A DNA stretch of 64,000 bases from Gemmatimonadota bacterium (GTDB taxonomy: Bacteria; Gemmatimonadota; Gemmatimonadetes; Gemmatimonadales; Gemmatimonadaceae): NCBI GenBank assembly GCA_027622655.1, contig JAQBYI010000015.1, forward strand, positions 1-64,000, written 5' to 3'. Below are positions 33,216 to 47,780 of the stretch, one piece after another. Every line of letters starts with the position of its first letter. Position 1 is the first letter of the stretch. Under the pieces are notes generated by a model, which saw nothing but the letters and a program-made list of their open reading frames with translations, ran no database searches and had not been told where the DNA came from. A program made the translations under genes and the position numbers.

Positions 33216-33243
33216 CCGCCGTCCGGCATTTGCCGGGCGGCGG
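33216..33243 (+). promoter_or_regulatory. strong hairpin between rplL and rpoB
   Basis: A 12-bp stem (one G-T pair) closed by an ATTT loop lies 53 bp before the rpoB start. There is no T-run after it. In position it matches the attenuator or RNase III processing site known between rplL and rpoB in E. coli, and it may set the ratio of RNA polymerase to ribosomal protein synthesis. The structure is visible in the sequence; its function is inferred. Confidence 0.6.
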
Positions 33244-33296
33244 GGCGTGGCGCTTTGTGCCTGCCAGAACACCACCCGGGTGAGCCCCGGAACGAC

Positions 33297-37940
<4,644 letters not shown>

Positions 37941-37943
37941 CCG

Positions 37944-40900
37944 ATGATTGACTTCCGAAACGCACGCGAACAGCGGTCAGCCGCGTTCGATTTTATCCGG
38001 ATCCGCATTGCCTCTCCCGAGGAGATCCGCGGTCCCCGCGACAGCAAGGAACGTGAGCGCCTCGAGATGGCCGGGCTCCGTTCGTGGTGGTCATGGGGTG
38101 AGGTGACCAAGCCAGAGACGATCAACTACCGGTCATTCAAGCCGGAAAAGGACGGACTCTTCTGCGAGCGCATTTTTGGTCCCGTCAAGGACTGGGAGTG
38201 CCATTGTGGGAAGTACAAGCGCATCCGCTATCGCGGCGTAATTTGCGACCGCTGCGGCGTCGAAGTGACGCTCAGCAAGGTGCGGCGCGACCGCATGGGT
38301 CACATTGAGCTCGCCGTTCCGGTGGCGCACATCTGGTTCTTCAAGACGCTGCCGAGCCCGATGGGCAACCTCCTCGATCTCACGCTCCGTGATCTCGAGA
38401 AGGTTGTGTACTACTCGAACTACGTCATCATCGATCCCGGCAAGCAGACCGAGATGCCGGATTCCGGCGCCGAGATTCCCGGGACCATGCGCGATGTGGC
38501 CGCGAACATGCTGATCGACGAGGAACAGTATCTCTACCTGCGCACGAAGGCCAAGGAAGAAGGCGATGGCGGCTTCTACGCCGACATCGGCTCGCCCGCG
38601 GTGCGCGAGTTGCTCAAGCGCACCGACGTGGACAAGCTGGCCGAGTCACTCCGAAAGGACGTGCTCGTCGAGACGTCGCAGCACAAGAAGAAGCAACAGC
38701 TCAAGCGGCTCAAGGTTGTCGAGGCGTTCCGGAACTCCGGCGACCACGGCGGAGCCCGCAACAAGCCGGAATGGATGATCCTGGACGTCATTCCAGTACT
38801 TCCGCCGGACCTGCGTCCGCTCGTTCCGCTCGATGGCGGCCGGTTTGCCACGAGCGATCTGAACGATTTGTACCGCCGGGTCATCAACCGCAACAACCGG
38901 CTCCAGAAGCTCATCGTGCATCGCGCGCCGGAAGTCATTCTCCGGAACGAGAAGCGCATGTTGCAGGAAGCGGTTGACGCGCTGTTCGACAACGGGCGCC
39001 GCTCCAAGGCGATTCGTGGTCGCGGCAAGCGTCCGCTGAAGTCGCTCTCGGACATGCTCAAGGGCAAGCAGGGCCGGTTCCGTCAGAACCTGCTCGGCAA
39101 GCGCGTGGACTATTCCGGTCGGTCGGTCATCGTGGTGGGTCCGGAGCTTTCGCTCCATCAGTGCGGCCTGCCGAAGGCGATGGCCCTCGAGCTCTTCAAG
39201 CCATTCATCATTCATAAGCTCGTGGAGAAGGGGATCGCTGAGACGGTCAAGCGCGCCAAGAAGATCGTGGAGCGTGAATCGAACGAGGTGTTTGAAATCC
39301 TCGAAGAGATTATCCGCGACCATCCGGTGCTTCTCAACCGCGCGCCTACGCTGCATCGACTGGGCATCCAGGCGTTCGAGCCGGTGCTCGTGGAAGGAAA
39401 GGCCATTCGTATTCACCCGCTCGTCTGTGCGGCGTTCAACGCCGACTTCGACGGTGACCAGATGGCCGTACACGTTCCGCTTTCATTTGAAGCGCAGCTT
39501 GAGTGCCGTGTGCTCATGCTCTCGAGCAACAACATCCTGAAGCCAGCCGACGGTCGGCCGGTGGCGGAGCCCAGTCAGGACATCGTGCTCGGCTGTTATT
39601 TCGCCACGAAGGCGCCGTCAGGTTTCGATGAGATGTCGACGGATCCCAAGCGGGTCGTAAAATTGCGGGCGTTCTCATCGGCAGTGGAGATCGAGATGGC
39701 GCTCGCGATGCGGCACCTCGACTCACATACGCCGGTGCGCTATCTCATGCCGGGCGAGGGCACGGCGCACTGGGAAGTGACGACGGTTGGGCGCGTGTTG
39801 TTCAACCAGATCGTGCCGGCTGGGCTCAAGTTCCAGAACCGGGACATGAAGAAGAAGGCGCTCTCGGAGTTGGTGTTCGAGTCGTACCGCCACGCCGGCC
39901 TCTCGGAGACGGTCGCGTTCCTCGACCGGCTCAAGACGTTTGGCTTTGCGAATGCAACGCGCGGCGGTGTGTCCATCGGCATCGAGGATCTCGAGATTCC
40001 GGCAGAGAAGCAACAGCTGCTCGACGAGGCGACCACGCGAGTCGAGCGCTTCCAGAAGGCATACCAGACGGGCAACATCACCAACGGCGAGCGCTACAAC
40101 AAAGTGATCGATACGTGGACGCACGCGAACAACGACATCGCGGACGCCATGGTCAAGCACATGCGCGAGTCGCAGGACGGCTACAATCCGGTGTTCATGA
40201 TGTTCGATTCCGGTTCGCGTGGTTCGCGTGACCAGATTCGCCAGCTGGCCGGCATGCGCGGCCTGATGGCGAAGCCGCAGAAGAAGCTCACAGGCGGCAT
40301 CGGCGAAATCATTGAAAGTCCCATCAAGTCGAACTTCCGCGAAGGCCTCTCCGTGCTCGAGTACTTCATCTCGACGCACGGTGCCCGCAAGGGTCTGGCC
40401 GACACGGCGCTCAAGACTGCCGACGCCGGCTACCTGACGCGCCGCCTCTGCGACGTCGCTCAGGACGTGACGATCAGTGAGGAGGATTGCGGCACGGTCA
40501 TGGGTCTCGATATCGGCGCACTGAAGGAGGGCGAAGACATCATCGAGCCCTTGGCGGAGCGAATCGTCGGTACGGTTGCCGGTGAAGACATCGAGGATCC
40601 ACAGCTGGTCGACGAATCCGGTCGGCGCACGCTGCTGGTCGAGACGGGCCAGATGATCGACGAAGAGACGGCAACGGCAATCGAGGAGTCGGGCATCGAG
40701 ACGGTGAAGATCCGTTCCGTGCTCACCTGCGAAGCCAAGCGCGGACTCTGCCGTATGTGCTATGGCCGCAACCTGGCCACCATGCAGATGGTGGATCTCG
40801 GCGAGGCGGTGGGCATTATCTCGGCGCAGTCCATTGGCGAGCCCGGCACGCAGTTGACGCTCCGAACGTTCCACATCGGTGGTACCGCGGCGCGCATCGC

Positions 40901-42308
40901 GGAACAGACCGCGCGCAAGACCAAGGTTGCAGGTATCATCGAGTTCGGCGATCGGCTTGTCCACGTCACCAACGTGGATAACCAGCAGATCGTCACGTCG
41001 TATGAGGGCGAGATCTTCATTCGCTCCACGAAGGACAAGAGCTCGGCGATCACCGCGCGGCTGCAGACGCCGCTTGGTGCGATCCTCGCCGTGAAGGACG
41101 GCGATCAGGTGACGAAGGATCAGGTTGTGTTCAGCTGGGACCCCTACACGAACCCGATCATCGCCGATGTGGCCGGTGAAGTGCGGTTCGTCGACCTGGT
41201 GGACGAAGAGTCATTCGCCGAAGAACTCGACGAACTGACCGGCCTTCGTCAGCGTGTCGTGATCGAAGACCGTGAAAAGAAGCTCCATCCGCACATCGAG
41301 ATCTGGCAGACGAAGGGCGGCAAGGCCAAGCGCATCCGCGACTTCGTCATTCCGGTGGGTGCACAGCTCACCATCGAAGACGGCGTGACCATCACGGCTG
41401 GTACGATTCTCGCAAAAATTTCGCGAGAGGCGTACAAGACGCGAGACATCACGGGCGGCCTGCCGCGCGTTGCGGAGTTGTTTGAGGCGCGACGTCCGAA
41501 GGATCCTGCGACGATTTCGGAAGTGGACGGTATCGTGCGCTTTGGCGAGATCAAGCGCGGCAAGCGCGAAATCTTCGTTCAGCCGCTCAAGACGGACGGC
41601 ACTGCGGATGATGCGCAGGAAGCCCAGCTGTACGAAGTGGCGGCCGGAAAGCATCTCCGGGTGCACGAAGGCGATCGCGTGCGCGCTGGTGACCGCCTCT
41701 CCGAGGGACCGGTTAATCCGCACGACATCCTGCGGATCAAGGGCCCGCGCGCCGTGCAGGAATACTTGCTCAACGAGGTGCAGGAGGTGTACCGCCTGCA
41801 GGGCGTGAAGATCAACGACAAGCACATTGGCGTGATCGTGCGCCAGATGCTCCAGAAGGTCCGCACGATCGACTCGGGCGACTCGGAGTTCCTCGAAGGC
41901 GAGAACGTGGGCAAGATCGTGTTCCGCGAATCGAACGACCGGTCTAAGAAGAAGAAGCTGCGCCCGGCCACGTCCGAGCCACTGTTGCTGGGTATTACCA
42001 AGGCATCGCTGACGACGCAGTCATTCATTTCGGCGGCGAGCTTCCAGGAGACCACCCGCGTACTCACCGACGCGGCCATCCGTGGAGCCAAGGACAATCT
42101 TCTTGGCCTCAAGGAGAACATCATCATCGGTCACCTGATCCCGGCCGGAACCGGTATCTACCGGTATCAGGAAGTGGACATGGACATCGAGCCGCCGGCA
42201 ATGGCGCTCGAGCCGATGTTCAGCACGGATCCGCTGGCGGCAACGCTTGTGGGAACACCGCTTGGAGACGCCGTCTCGCCGTTCGCGGCGCTGCCGGAAG
42301 AAGTCTAG
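37944..42308 (+). CDS. rpoC: DNA-directed RNA polymerase subunit beta-prime
   Basis: 1454 residues. The N-terminal zinc site uses Cys86, 88, 101 and 104 (CHCGKYK and CDRCGVEV). The catalytic [16 protein letters not shown] is at 499-514. The trigger-loop region and the second zinc site ([17 protein letters not shown]) lie near 930. It begins three bases after the rpoB stop. The end of the gene is followed by a short repeat and a strong intrinsic terminator, which closes the rplKAJL-rpoBC transcription unit. Confidence 0.98.
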   Translation: MIDFRNAREQRSAAFDFIRIRIASPEEIRGPRDSKERERLEMAGLRSWWSWGEVTKPETINYRSFKPEKDGLFCERIFGPVKDWECHCGKYKRIRYRGVICDRCGVEVTLSKVRRDRMGHIELAVPVAHIWFFKTLPSPMGNLLDLTLRDLEKVVYYSNYVIIDPGKQTEMPDSGAEIPGTMRDVAANMLIDEEQYLYLRTKAKEEGDGGFYADIGSPAVRELLKRTDVDKLAESLRKDVLVETSQHKKKQQLKRLKVVEAFRNSGDHGGARNKPEWMILDVIPVLPPDLRPLVPLDGGRFATSDLNDLYRRVINRNNRLQKLIVHRAPEVILRNEKRMLQEAVDALFDNGRRSKAIRGRGKRPLKSLSDMLKGKQGRFRQNLLGKRVDYSGRSVIVVGPELSLHQCGLPKAMALELFKPFIIHKLVEKGIAETVKRAKKIVERESNEVFEILEEIIRDHPVLLNRAPTLHRLGIQAFEPVLVEGKAIRIHPLVCAAFNADFDGDQMAVHVPLSFEAQLECRVLMLSSNNILKPADGRPVAEPSQDIVLGCYFATKAPSGFDEMSTDPKRVVKLRAFSSAVEIEMALAMRHLDSHTPVRYLMPGEGTAHWEVTTVGRVLFNQIVPAGLKFQNRDMKKKALSELVFESYRHAGLSETVAFLDRLKTFGFANATRGGVSIGIEDLEIPAEKQQLLDEATTRVERFQKAYQTGNITNGERYNKVIDTWTHANNDIADAMVKHMRESQDGYNPVFMMFDSGSRGSRDQIRQLAGMRGLMAKPQKKLTGGIGEIIESPIKSNFREGLSVLEYFISTHGARKGLADTALKTADAGYLTRRLCDVAQDVTISEEDCGTVMGLDIGALKEGEDIIEPLAERIVGTVAGEDIEDPQLVDESGRRTLLVETGQMIDEETATAIEESGIETVKIRSVLTCEAKRGLCRMCYGRNLATMQMVDLGEAVGIISAQSIGEPGTQLTLRTFHIGGTAARIAEQTARKTKVAGIIEFGDRLVHVTNVDNQQIVTSYEGEIFIRSTKDKSSAITARLQTPLGAILAVKDGDQVTKDQVVFSWDPYTNPIIADVAGEVRFVDLVDEESFAEELDELTGLRQRVVIEDREKKLHPHIEIWQTKGGKAKRIRDFVIPVGAQLTIEDGVTITAGTILAKISREAYKTRDITGGLPRVAELFEARRPKDPATISEVDGIVRFGEIKRGKREIFVQPLKTDGTADDAQEAQLYEVAAGKHLRVHEGDRVRAGDRLSEGPVNPHDILRIKGPRAVQEYLLNEVQEVYRLQGVKINDKHIGVIVRQMLQKVRTIDSGDSEFLEGENVGKIVFRESNDRSKKKKLRPATSEPLLLGITKASLTTQSFISAASFQETTRVLTDAAIRGAKDNLLGLKENIIIGHLIPAGTGIYRYQEVDMDIEPPAMALEPMFSTDPLAATLVGTPLGDAVSPFAALPEEV

Positions 42309-42317
42309 AAGGCGAAT

Positions 42318-42357
42318 GGCAGTTGGAAGTTGGCAGTTGGAAGTTGGCAGTTGGCAG
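42318..42357. repeat. 14-bp tandem repeat after rpoC
   Basis: GGCAGTTGGAAGTT is repeated twice and followed by a third partial copy (GGCAGTT) and GGCAG. It lies between the rpoC stop and the terminator stem. It has no coding sense in the rpoC frame, which is already closed. Confidence 0.9.
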
Positions 42358-42358
42358 G

Positions 42359-42397
42359 GCGGCCCGGGGCGAGAGCTCCGGGCCGCTCTTCTTTTTG
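42359..42397 (+). terminator. intrinsic terminator of the rpoBC operon
   Basis: CGGCCCGG (42360-42367) pairs with CCGGGCCG (42378-42385), and CTCTTCTTTTT follows directly. A GC-rich stem followed by a T-run just after the last gene makes this a confident call. Confidence 0.9.
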
Positions 42398-42462
42398 GAC
42401 AAGTGATCGCGAGAACCTTGCCGTCGGTCGTTACTTATCACGATGCCTCATTCCGGCTCATT

Positions 42463-43722
42463 TTGAGCACGCCACGATCACGCTCCGATCAACGGCGGGT
42501 GGTAGTTGTCGGTGCTGGCGCAGCCGGGACGATGGCCGCGGTTTTTGCCGCCGCAGCCGGCGCTGATACCACACTGCTCGAACGCACCAAGGATGGCGGC
42601 CGCAAGATTCTCATCAGCGGCGGCGGCCGTTGCAACGTGCTTCCCATGAGCGTGGACGAGTCGCGGTTCGTCACCGATTCGTCCGTACACACGCTTCGCC
42701 GAATGCTGCGATCGTGGCCACTTGGTGAGCAGCGGTCGTTTTTCGAAAGGGATCTCAATATCCCGCTCGTCGACGAACCCGAAGCCGCGAAGGTTTTCCC
42801 CGCGTCGCACAAGGCACGTGACGTGCGCGATGGTCTCCTGGCTTTGGCCACACGCAACGGCGCCAGTCTGCGAATGAACTCTCGCGTTGTGGATGTGTCT
42901 ACGCACGACGGACGGTGGGTCGTCTCGCGGGAAGGGGAGACTCCACTAACGGCAGACGCCGTGGTTCTGGCCTGCGGAGGCCTGTCGGTGCCGAATACGG
43001 GCAGCGAAGGCACTGGCCTCGCGATCGCGCTCTCTCTCGGGCACACGATGCATCCCACCTACGCAGCGCTGACTCCGATACTAGCTGCGGGAAGCCCGTA
43101 CTCGGCGCTCGCGGGGATTTCACTGCCAGTGACCCTCACCGCGCGGGGAGCTGGTCGGACCGCGACGGCCTCGGGGGGCTTCCTGTTCACGCACGGAGGG
43201 TACAGCGGACCGTCTGTACTCGATGTTTCGCACGTGCTTGTGCGCGCACGAGCGATTGGCGGCAATCCCGCAGAACTGCTCGTGAAATGGACGGCGCTCG
43301 GCGAGGTGGAATGGGAGGCGGCGCTGAAGCCACACGGCGCGCGAACCGTCACCGGCGCTCTTCGCGCTGAACTGCCCGAGCGACTTGTGAGCGTGCTTCT
43401 AGGAGTCGCGACAGTCGATCCAACGCGATCGCTGGCCGACCTCCGGCGCGACGAACGCCTGCGGCTAATCAGCACGCTCGTGCGCGGAGTGCTGCCGTGC
43501 ACGGGTGACGAAGGATACAAGAAGGCCGAGGTGACCGGCGGTGGCGTCAGTCTCGCTGAGGTGGACTCGCGCACAATGGAAAGCCGTCGCCACCCCGGGC
43601 TCTTTCTTTGTGGCGAAATGCTCGATGCGTTCGGTCCGATCGGCGGCTACAATTTTTTGTGGGCCTGGGCGACGGGTCGCGCGGCAGGGATGGGAGCGGC
43701 GCAGGCCTCGCGCGGCGCATAG
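42463..43722 (+). CDS. HI0933-family flavoprotein (BaiN/YhiN-like oxidoreductase)
   Basis: About 419 residues. A dinucleotide-binding N-terminus (RRVVVVGAGAAGTMAA) is followed by the family hallmark GGRKILISGGGRCNV, a middle region with ACGGLSVPNTGSEGTG, and GGFLFTHGGYSGPSVLDVS. The end GEMLDAFGPIGGYNFLWAWATG is typical of this family of FAD enzymes, whose physiological substrates are mostly unknown. The start is uncertain: a TTG at 42463 leaves 12 residues before the FAD motif, and a GTG at 42499 starts on it. A longer frame from 42247 overlaps rpoC and is rejected. Confidence 0.9.
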   Translation: MSTPRSRSDQRRVVVVGAGAAGTMAAVFAAAAGADTTLLERTKDGGRKILISGGGRCNVLPMSVDESRFVTDSSVHTLRRMLRSWPLGEQRSFFERDLNIPLVDEPEAAKVFPASHKARDVRDGLLALATRNGASLRMNSRVVDVSTHDGRWVVSREGETPLTADAVVLACGGLSVPNTGSEGTGLAIALSLGHTMHPTYAALTPILAAGSPYSALAGISLPVTLTARGAGRTATASGGFLFTHGGYSGPSVLDVSHVLVRARAIGGNPAELLVKWTALGEVEWEAALKPHGARTVTGALRAELPERLVSVLLGVATVDPTRSLADLRRDERLRLISTLVRGVLPCTGDEGYKKAEVTGGGVSLAEVDSRTMESRRHPGLFLCGEMLDAFGPIGGYNFLWAWATGRAAGMGAAQASRGA

Positions 43723-43742
43723 CGCAGTCGCATCTTCACGCG

Positions 43743-45044
43743 ATGCCAGAACAGCCGCGGGTGATTCCCAGGCGCGCCGTCGCCAGCTGGGTCCTCTACG
43801 ACCTCGCCAACACCGTCTTCTCGATGGGCGTGGTATCGCTGTACTTCTCGCTCTACGTGCGGGACCAGGTTGGCGCCGAACGGGCCGACTCGACCTACGG
43901 CATCATCACCACGATCTCGATGGGGATGATTTTTATCATCTCGCCGCTGCTCGGTGCGATGAGCGACCGTGCCCGGCGCCGGATGCCGTTCCTCATCTGG
44001 AGCACTATCGTCTGCGTGATCTGCACCGCGCTTCTTGCGCGCGGATCGTACTTGATATCGGCGGTGCTATTTGTGATCGGCAACGCAACATATCAAGCCG
44101 GCCTGCAGTTCTATGACTCGCTCCTCCCGGAGGTGACCACCGAGAAGAACCGCGGCCGCATCAGTGGCATCGGCGTCGGCGTCGGCTACCTCGGCTCATA
44201 CGTCGCTGTGGGAATCGGCTTTCTCGTTCCCTCGTCAAACAAGCCGCTTCTCTTCGGCCTGATCGCGGCGACGTTCCTGCTCTTTGCCATCCCGTGTTTC
44301 ATCTGGGTGAAGGAACGCGGAAACCCGAACCCGCGCCCGATCTTCGGCTGGCAGATGGTGCGCGAGTCGACCGCCCAGACCATTCGGACACTCAAGGAGG
44401 GGCATAAGTACCCCGGCCTTCTCCGTTTCCTGTTCGGGCGCGTCTTCTATACGGATGCAGTGAATACCGTGATCGCGTACATGACGCTCTACGCCGTGAA
44501 CGTCGCGATGGCCCGCGGTGACACGGTCGCAGCGGGCGAGAATACCGCCCGGCTGGTGATGATGTCGGCGATTACGTTTGCGGTGATAGGGGGCTTCGCT
44601 TGGGGGTGGACGGTGGACCGCATCGGCCCCAAGCGTACTCTGAACATCGTCCTCGGGCTCTGGCTCGCCACCTTTGCGCTTGCGTCGTCGATCGGCTTCT
44701 TTCAGCTCGCGGTGGGATGGCTATACCTCGTCGGTGCCATGGCCGGGATCGCAATGGGTGGTGTCTGGTCGGCCGACCGGCCGTACATGCTGCGCCTCAC
44801 GCCCCCCGACCGCATCGGCGAGTTCTACGGTCTCTACGGAATGGTTGGACGGTTCTCGGCCGTGACCGGTCCGCTCCTTTGGAGCGCCATCATGTTCGCA
44901 GTCGTCGAGCGTGGCGGCGCTCACGTGCTGACGGGGCAGGCGTTGGCACTCCTTTCGCTTCTCGGCATGGTGCTGGTGGGGTGGTACATCCTGCGGCCGG
45001 TGAGCGACGCCCCGCGCGACTGGGAAGCGCTCCGGTCGGCGTAG
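43743..45044 (+). CDS. MFS transporter, UMF1/Atg22-like
   Basis: 433 residues with about 12 membrane segments. The N-terminus RRAVASWVLYDLANTVFSMGV and the early segment NATYQAGLQFYDSLLPEV are typical of the UMF1 group related to yeast Atg22, an amino acid effluxer of the vacuole. GRISGIGVGVGYLGSYVAVG near 140 is the family glycine-rich helix. The substrate in bacteria is not established. The ATG at 43743 is 20 bp after the flavoprotein gene. It is followed after 9 bp by the acyltransferase gene. Confidence 0.85.
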   Translation: MPEQPRVIPRRAVASWVLYDLANTVFSMGVVSLYFSLYVRDQVGAERADSTYGIITTISMGMIFIISPLLGAMSDRARRRMPFLIWSTIVCVICTALLARGSYLISAVLFVIGNATYQAGLQFYDSLLPEVTTEKNRGRISGIGVGVGYLGSYVAVGIGFLVPSSNKPLLFGLIAATFLLFAIPCFIWVKERGNPNPRPIFGWQMVRESTAQTIRTLKEGHKYPGLLRFLFGRVFYTDAVNTVIAYMTLYAVNVAMARGDTVAAGENTARLVMMSAITFAVIGGFAWGWTVDRIGPKRTLNIVLGLWLATFALASSIGFFQLAVGWLYLVGAMAGIAMGGVWSADRPYMLRLTPPDRIGEFYGLYGMVGRFSAVTGPLLWSAIMFAVVERGGAHVLTGQALALLSLLGMVLVGWYILRPVSDAPRDWEALRSA

Positions 45045-45053
45045 GCGCCGCCG

Positions 45054-46523
45054 ATGTCGACCAACGCGCCATGGTTCGCCGGCGGTGTGCTCATCACCGT
45101 CGTCGCGCTGGGAGTAATAGCGGCATTCGTGGGGAGGTGGTGGCAGCGATGGGCGAATCGTGAAGCCCTCCGGATGCACCGGCGGTTCGGCGAACGAATC
45201 GATCGATTCAAGTTCGCGGATCGCGGCGCGATCATCGCGAACCTGATGCAGGACCCCGGCGTCGTATCTGCGGTGCAGGCACACGCCGCCGAGTTCGGCG
45301 ACGGTGAGGACGCTGCGCGCGCGCGGGTGCTGGAATATGCGCGCGAAATCGTTCCCAAGTTCAACCTGTTCTTGTACTACCACGTCGGCCTCGCCATTGC
45401 CGACGCACTTCTCAAGCTGTTATTCCGCGTTGAGGTGATCGACAAGCGTGTCGGTGCGTTGGCGACGCTGCCGCGCGACTCTGTTGTCATCTACCTGATG
45501 AACCATCGGTCGAATGCGGACTACGTGCTCGCCGGGCACGCGCTCGCCGGCCAGGTTGCGATCTCGTACGCGGTCGGTGAATGGGCGCGGGTGTTTCCGC
45601 TCGAGTACCTGTTCAAGGCTTTCGGCGCGTACTTCGTTCGGCGCCGATTCCGTGAGCCGCTCTATCACACCGTGCTCGAGCGCTATGTGCAGCTCATTAC
45701 CAGGAACGGCGTGACTCAGGGGATCTTCCCCGAAGGCGGACTGTCGCGCGACGGGAGATTTCGTCCGGCCAAGATCGGGTTGCTCGACTACATCATCGGT
45801 GTTGCGCGCGAACCAGCGGTTGCCGATCGGGTCTACATCGTGCCCGTGGCGATCAACTACGATCGCGTGCTCGAGGACCGCTCATTGCTACGCGAACTGC
45901 GTCCCGAAGCCGGCCACCGGCCACCGGGCAAGCTCACGCAGCTCAGCGTCGTGCTCTGGTACCTGGCGTGGAACACGTTCCGGATCGTCAGCAGGAGCTG
46001 GAAGCGACACGGCGATGCCGTGCTGGTCATCGGAGAGCCTGTGCCGCTGAGTCCGTGGTTCCGCTCGCTCGAAGAGCGCGGTCGGAACCTGTTCACGCTT
46101 ACGCGCGAGGAGCGACTCGGTGAAGTGCAGGTACTGGCAGACGATGCGATGCGGCGAATCGGCGAAATCATTCCGATTCCGGCCGTGCCGCTGGTGTGTG
46201 CCGCTATTCAGTCGCTTGATGCCGATTATGTCACTCGTGAGCGGCTGCTGGAGCGGGTGGATCACCTGCGCGAGTCACTCGCGAACGACGGGCGCGAGAT
46301 CGTCGCGCCGGAGGAGCCTGTTGACGCCCTGATCGAGCGCGCGATCGAACTGCTCTGGATACGACGCGCCATCGCACGGGATCGGGGTGGCTTCGTGGTA
46401 CTCCCCAAAGGGCGGGAGCTCGTCAGCTACTACGCCAATTCGATCGGCCATCTGCTCGGCGAACTCGAAGCGGCGGTTCGGGCCAGAGATGCTCTGCCGG
46501 TATACGCCGTGGTGGACCTGTAG
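45054..46523 (+). CDS. plsB: PlsB-like glycerol-3-phosphate 1-O-acyltransferase
   Basis: 489 residues, a short form compared with E. coli PlsB (about 800). One N-terminal membrane helix (FAGGVLITVVALGVIAAFVG) precedes a cytoplasmic catalytic region. Acyltransferase motifs are NHRSNADYVL near residue 150 (the HX4D catalytic pair His151/Asp156), RRRFREPLYHTVLERY near 200, FPEGGLSRDGRFRPAKIG near 226 and VPVAINYDRVLED near 264. It makes lysophosphatidate, the first step of phospholipid synthesis. The gene symbol is given for function; the length differs from the E. coli type. Confidence 0.85.
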   Translation: MSTNAPWFAGGVLITVVALGVIAAFVGRWWQRWANREALRMHRRFGERIDRFKFADRGAIIANLMQDPGVVSAVQAHAAEFGDGEDAARARVLEYAREIVPKFNLFLYYHVGLAIADALLKLLFRVEVIDKRVGALATLPRDSVVIYLMNHRSNADYVLAGHALAGQVAISYAVGEWARVFPLEYLFKAFGAYFVRRRFREPLYHTVLERYVQLITRNGVTQGIFPEGGLSRDGRFRPAKIGLLDYIIGVAREPAVADRVYIVPVAINYDRVLEDRSLLRELRPEAGHRPPGKLTQLSVVLWYLAWNTFRIVSRSWKRHGDAVLVIGEPVPLSPWFRSLEERGRNLFTLTREERLGEVQVLADDAMRRIGEIIPIPAVPLVCAAIQSLDADYVTRERLLERVDHLRESLANDGREIVAPEEPVDALIERAIELLWIRRAIARDRGGFVVLPKGRELVSYYANSIGHLLGELEAAVRARDALPVYAVVDL

Positions 46524-46620
46524 CTCCGGCCGCCGACGTGCTGCGCAGGAAGGCGGTGTGAGTTGAGCCGCACCCCCGCGTGGGCCTTCCAACCTCCTAC
46601 GTTCCATACAGTTGCATCGG

Positions 46621-46649
46621 TTGACCGGCGTCGCTCGATAGTCTATGTT
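46621..46649 (+). promoter_or_regulatory. sigma-70-type promoter of rpsL-rpsG
   Basis: TTGACC (46621-46626) and TATGTT (46644-46649) are separated by 17 bp, about 77 bp before the rpsL ATG. The 202-bp gap after the acyltransferase gene contains no gene. The hexamers and spacing are good. Confidence 0.65.
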
Positions 46650-46725
46650 GTTAGGCTCTGTTCCGTGCCGCCCTAATTTCTGGGGCGATCCACGTAGTAT
46701 CAGGTCCACGAACACAGTAGGGTGA

Positions 46726-47121
46726 ATGCCAACGATTAATCAGTTGGTTCGCAAGAGCCGGCGCGCTGTCCGTGCACCGGACAAGGCGCCTGCGCTCAAA
46801 GCGAATCCTTTCAAGCGTGGCGTGTGCACGCGTGTGTACACCACGACTCCCAAAAAGCCGAACTCGGCGCTCCGCAAAGTTGCGCGCGTGCGCCTCACCA
46901 ACGGCTTCGAGGTCAGCGCCTACATCCCGGGCGAAGGTCACAACCTGCAGGAGCACTCCATCGTGCTCATTCGCGGTGGTCGTGTGAAAGATCTACCGGG
47001 CGTTCGCTATCACATCGTCCGCGGCAAACTCGACGCATCCGGCGTCAATGGCCGCAACAAGAGTCGCTCCAAGTACGGCACGAAGAGGCCGAAGGGCGGC
47101 AAGGCCGGGGCATCAGCATGA
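46726..47121 (+). CDS. rpsL: 30S ribosomal protein S12
   Basis: 131 residues. The decoding-centre motifs are [19 protein letters not shown] near residue 39 and [14 protein letters not shown] near 83. The lysines changed in many streptomycin-resistant mutants are Lys here. S12 helps monitor codon-anticodon pairing. Its stop overlaps the rpsG start (ATGA). Confidence 0.98.
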   Translation: MPTINQLVRKSRRAVRAPDKAPALKANPFKRGVCTRVYTTTPKKPNSALRKVARVRLTNGFEVSAYIPGEGHNLQEHSIVLIRGGRVKDLPGVRYHIVRGKLDASGVNGRNKSRSKYGTKRPKGGKAGASA

Positions 47122-47588
47122 GTCGCCGAAAAAAGAGTGTCAAGCGCGTGATCCTTGCGGACTCACGGTACGACAGCCAGACCGTTTCGAAGTTCATCAA
47201 CGTCCTGATGTATCAGGGCAAGAAGGCCACGGCCGAAAAGATCTTCTACGGCGCGATGGACCTCGTCGAGGAGCGCACGTCGCAGCCCGGCGTGACCATC
47301 TTCAAGCAGGCGCTGACCAACATCAAGCCGGTGGTGGAAGTGAAGAGCCGCCGCGTCGGCGGCGCGACGTACCAGGTGCCCGTCGAGGTGCGTCCGGAGC
47401 GCCGCACGGCGCTGGCGATGCGCTGGCTGATCTCGTTCTCGCGTGATCGCAATGAGAAGTCGATGGCCGAGAAGTTGGCCGGCGAAGTCGTTGCGGCGTC
47501 GAAGAGCGAAGGCAATGCCGTGAAGAAAAAGGAAGACACGCACCGCATGGCGGACGCGAACAAGGCGTTTGCGCACTACCGCTGGTAG
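47118..47588 (+). CDS. rpsG: 30S ribosomal protein S7
   Basis: 156 residues with [20 protein letters not shown] at the start, [21 protein letters not shown] near residue 95 and the C-terminal [16 protein letters not shown]7 starts assembly of the 30S head and can repress the str operon in other bacteria. The ATG overlaps the rpsL stop. The usual next gene fusA does not follow; a terminator and a kinase gene do. Confidence 0.98.
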   Translation: MSRRKKSVKRVILADSRYDSQTVSKFINVLMYQGKKATAEKIFYGAMDLVEERTSQPGVTIFKQALTNIKPVVEVKSRRVGGATYQVPVEVRPERRTALAMRWLISFSRDRNEKSMAEKLAGEVVAASKSEGNAVKKKEDTHRMADANKAFAHYRW

Positions 47589-47594
47589 TGTAAA

Positions 47595-47645
47595 CGGCGA
47601 CAGCGAGTTGACGGCGACAGCGAGTTGACGGCAGACGGTTGACGG
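47595..47645. repeat. 17-bp tandem repeat after rpsG
   Basis: CGGCGACAGCGAGTTGA occurs twice (47595-47611 and 47612-47628) and is followed by CGGCAGACGGTTGACGG, a variant. The core GTTGACGG also appears in the gap after tuf. Confidence 0.9.
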
Positions 47646-47686
47646 GTCACGGCCGCCGGTGAGTGAACAGGTCGATATTGCCGCGA

Positions 47687-47716
47687 GGGCCCCGAGCGAG
47701 TGCTCGGGGCCCTTTT
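47687..47716 (+). terminator. intrinsic terminator of rpsL-rpsG
   Basis: GGGCCCCGAGC (47687-47697) pairs perfectly with GCTCGGGGCCC (47702-47712) around a GAGT loop, followed by TTTT. It separates rpsL-rpsG from the kinase gene. Confidence 0.93.
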
Positions 47717-47763
47717 GCGCTAGCTACAGGCGCCGCTTTGCCTTGACTCAGCGCGGTTCGCAT

Positions 47764-47780
47764 AGAGATTCGTCTCTGTG
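47764..47780 (+). promoter_or_regulatory. UUCG hairpin touching the kinase start codon
   Basis: AGAGA (47764-47768) pairs with TCTCT (47773-47777) around a TTCG tetraloop, and the GTG start follows at once. The only Shine-Dalgarno-like bases (AGAG) are inside the stem. TTGACT at 47743-47748 may be the -35 of a promoter so close that the mRNA would have almost no leader. Confidence 0.5.
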
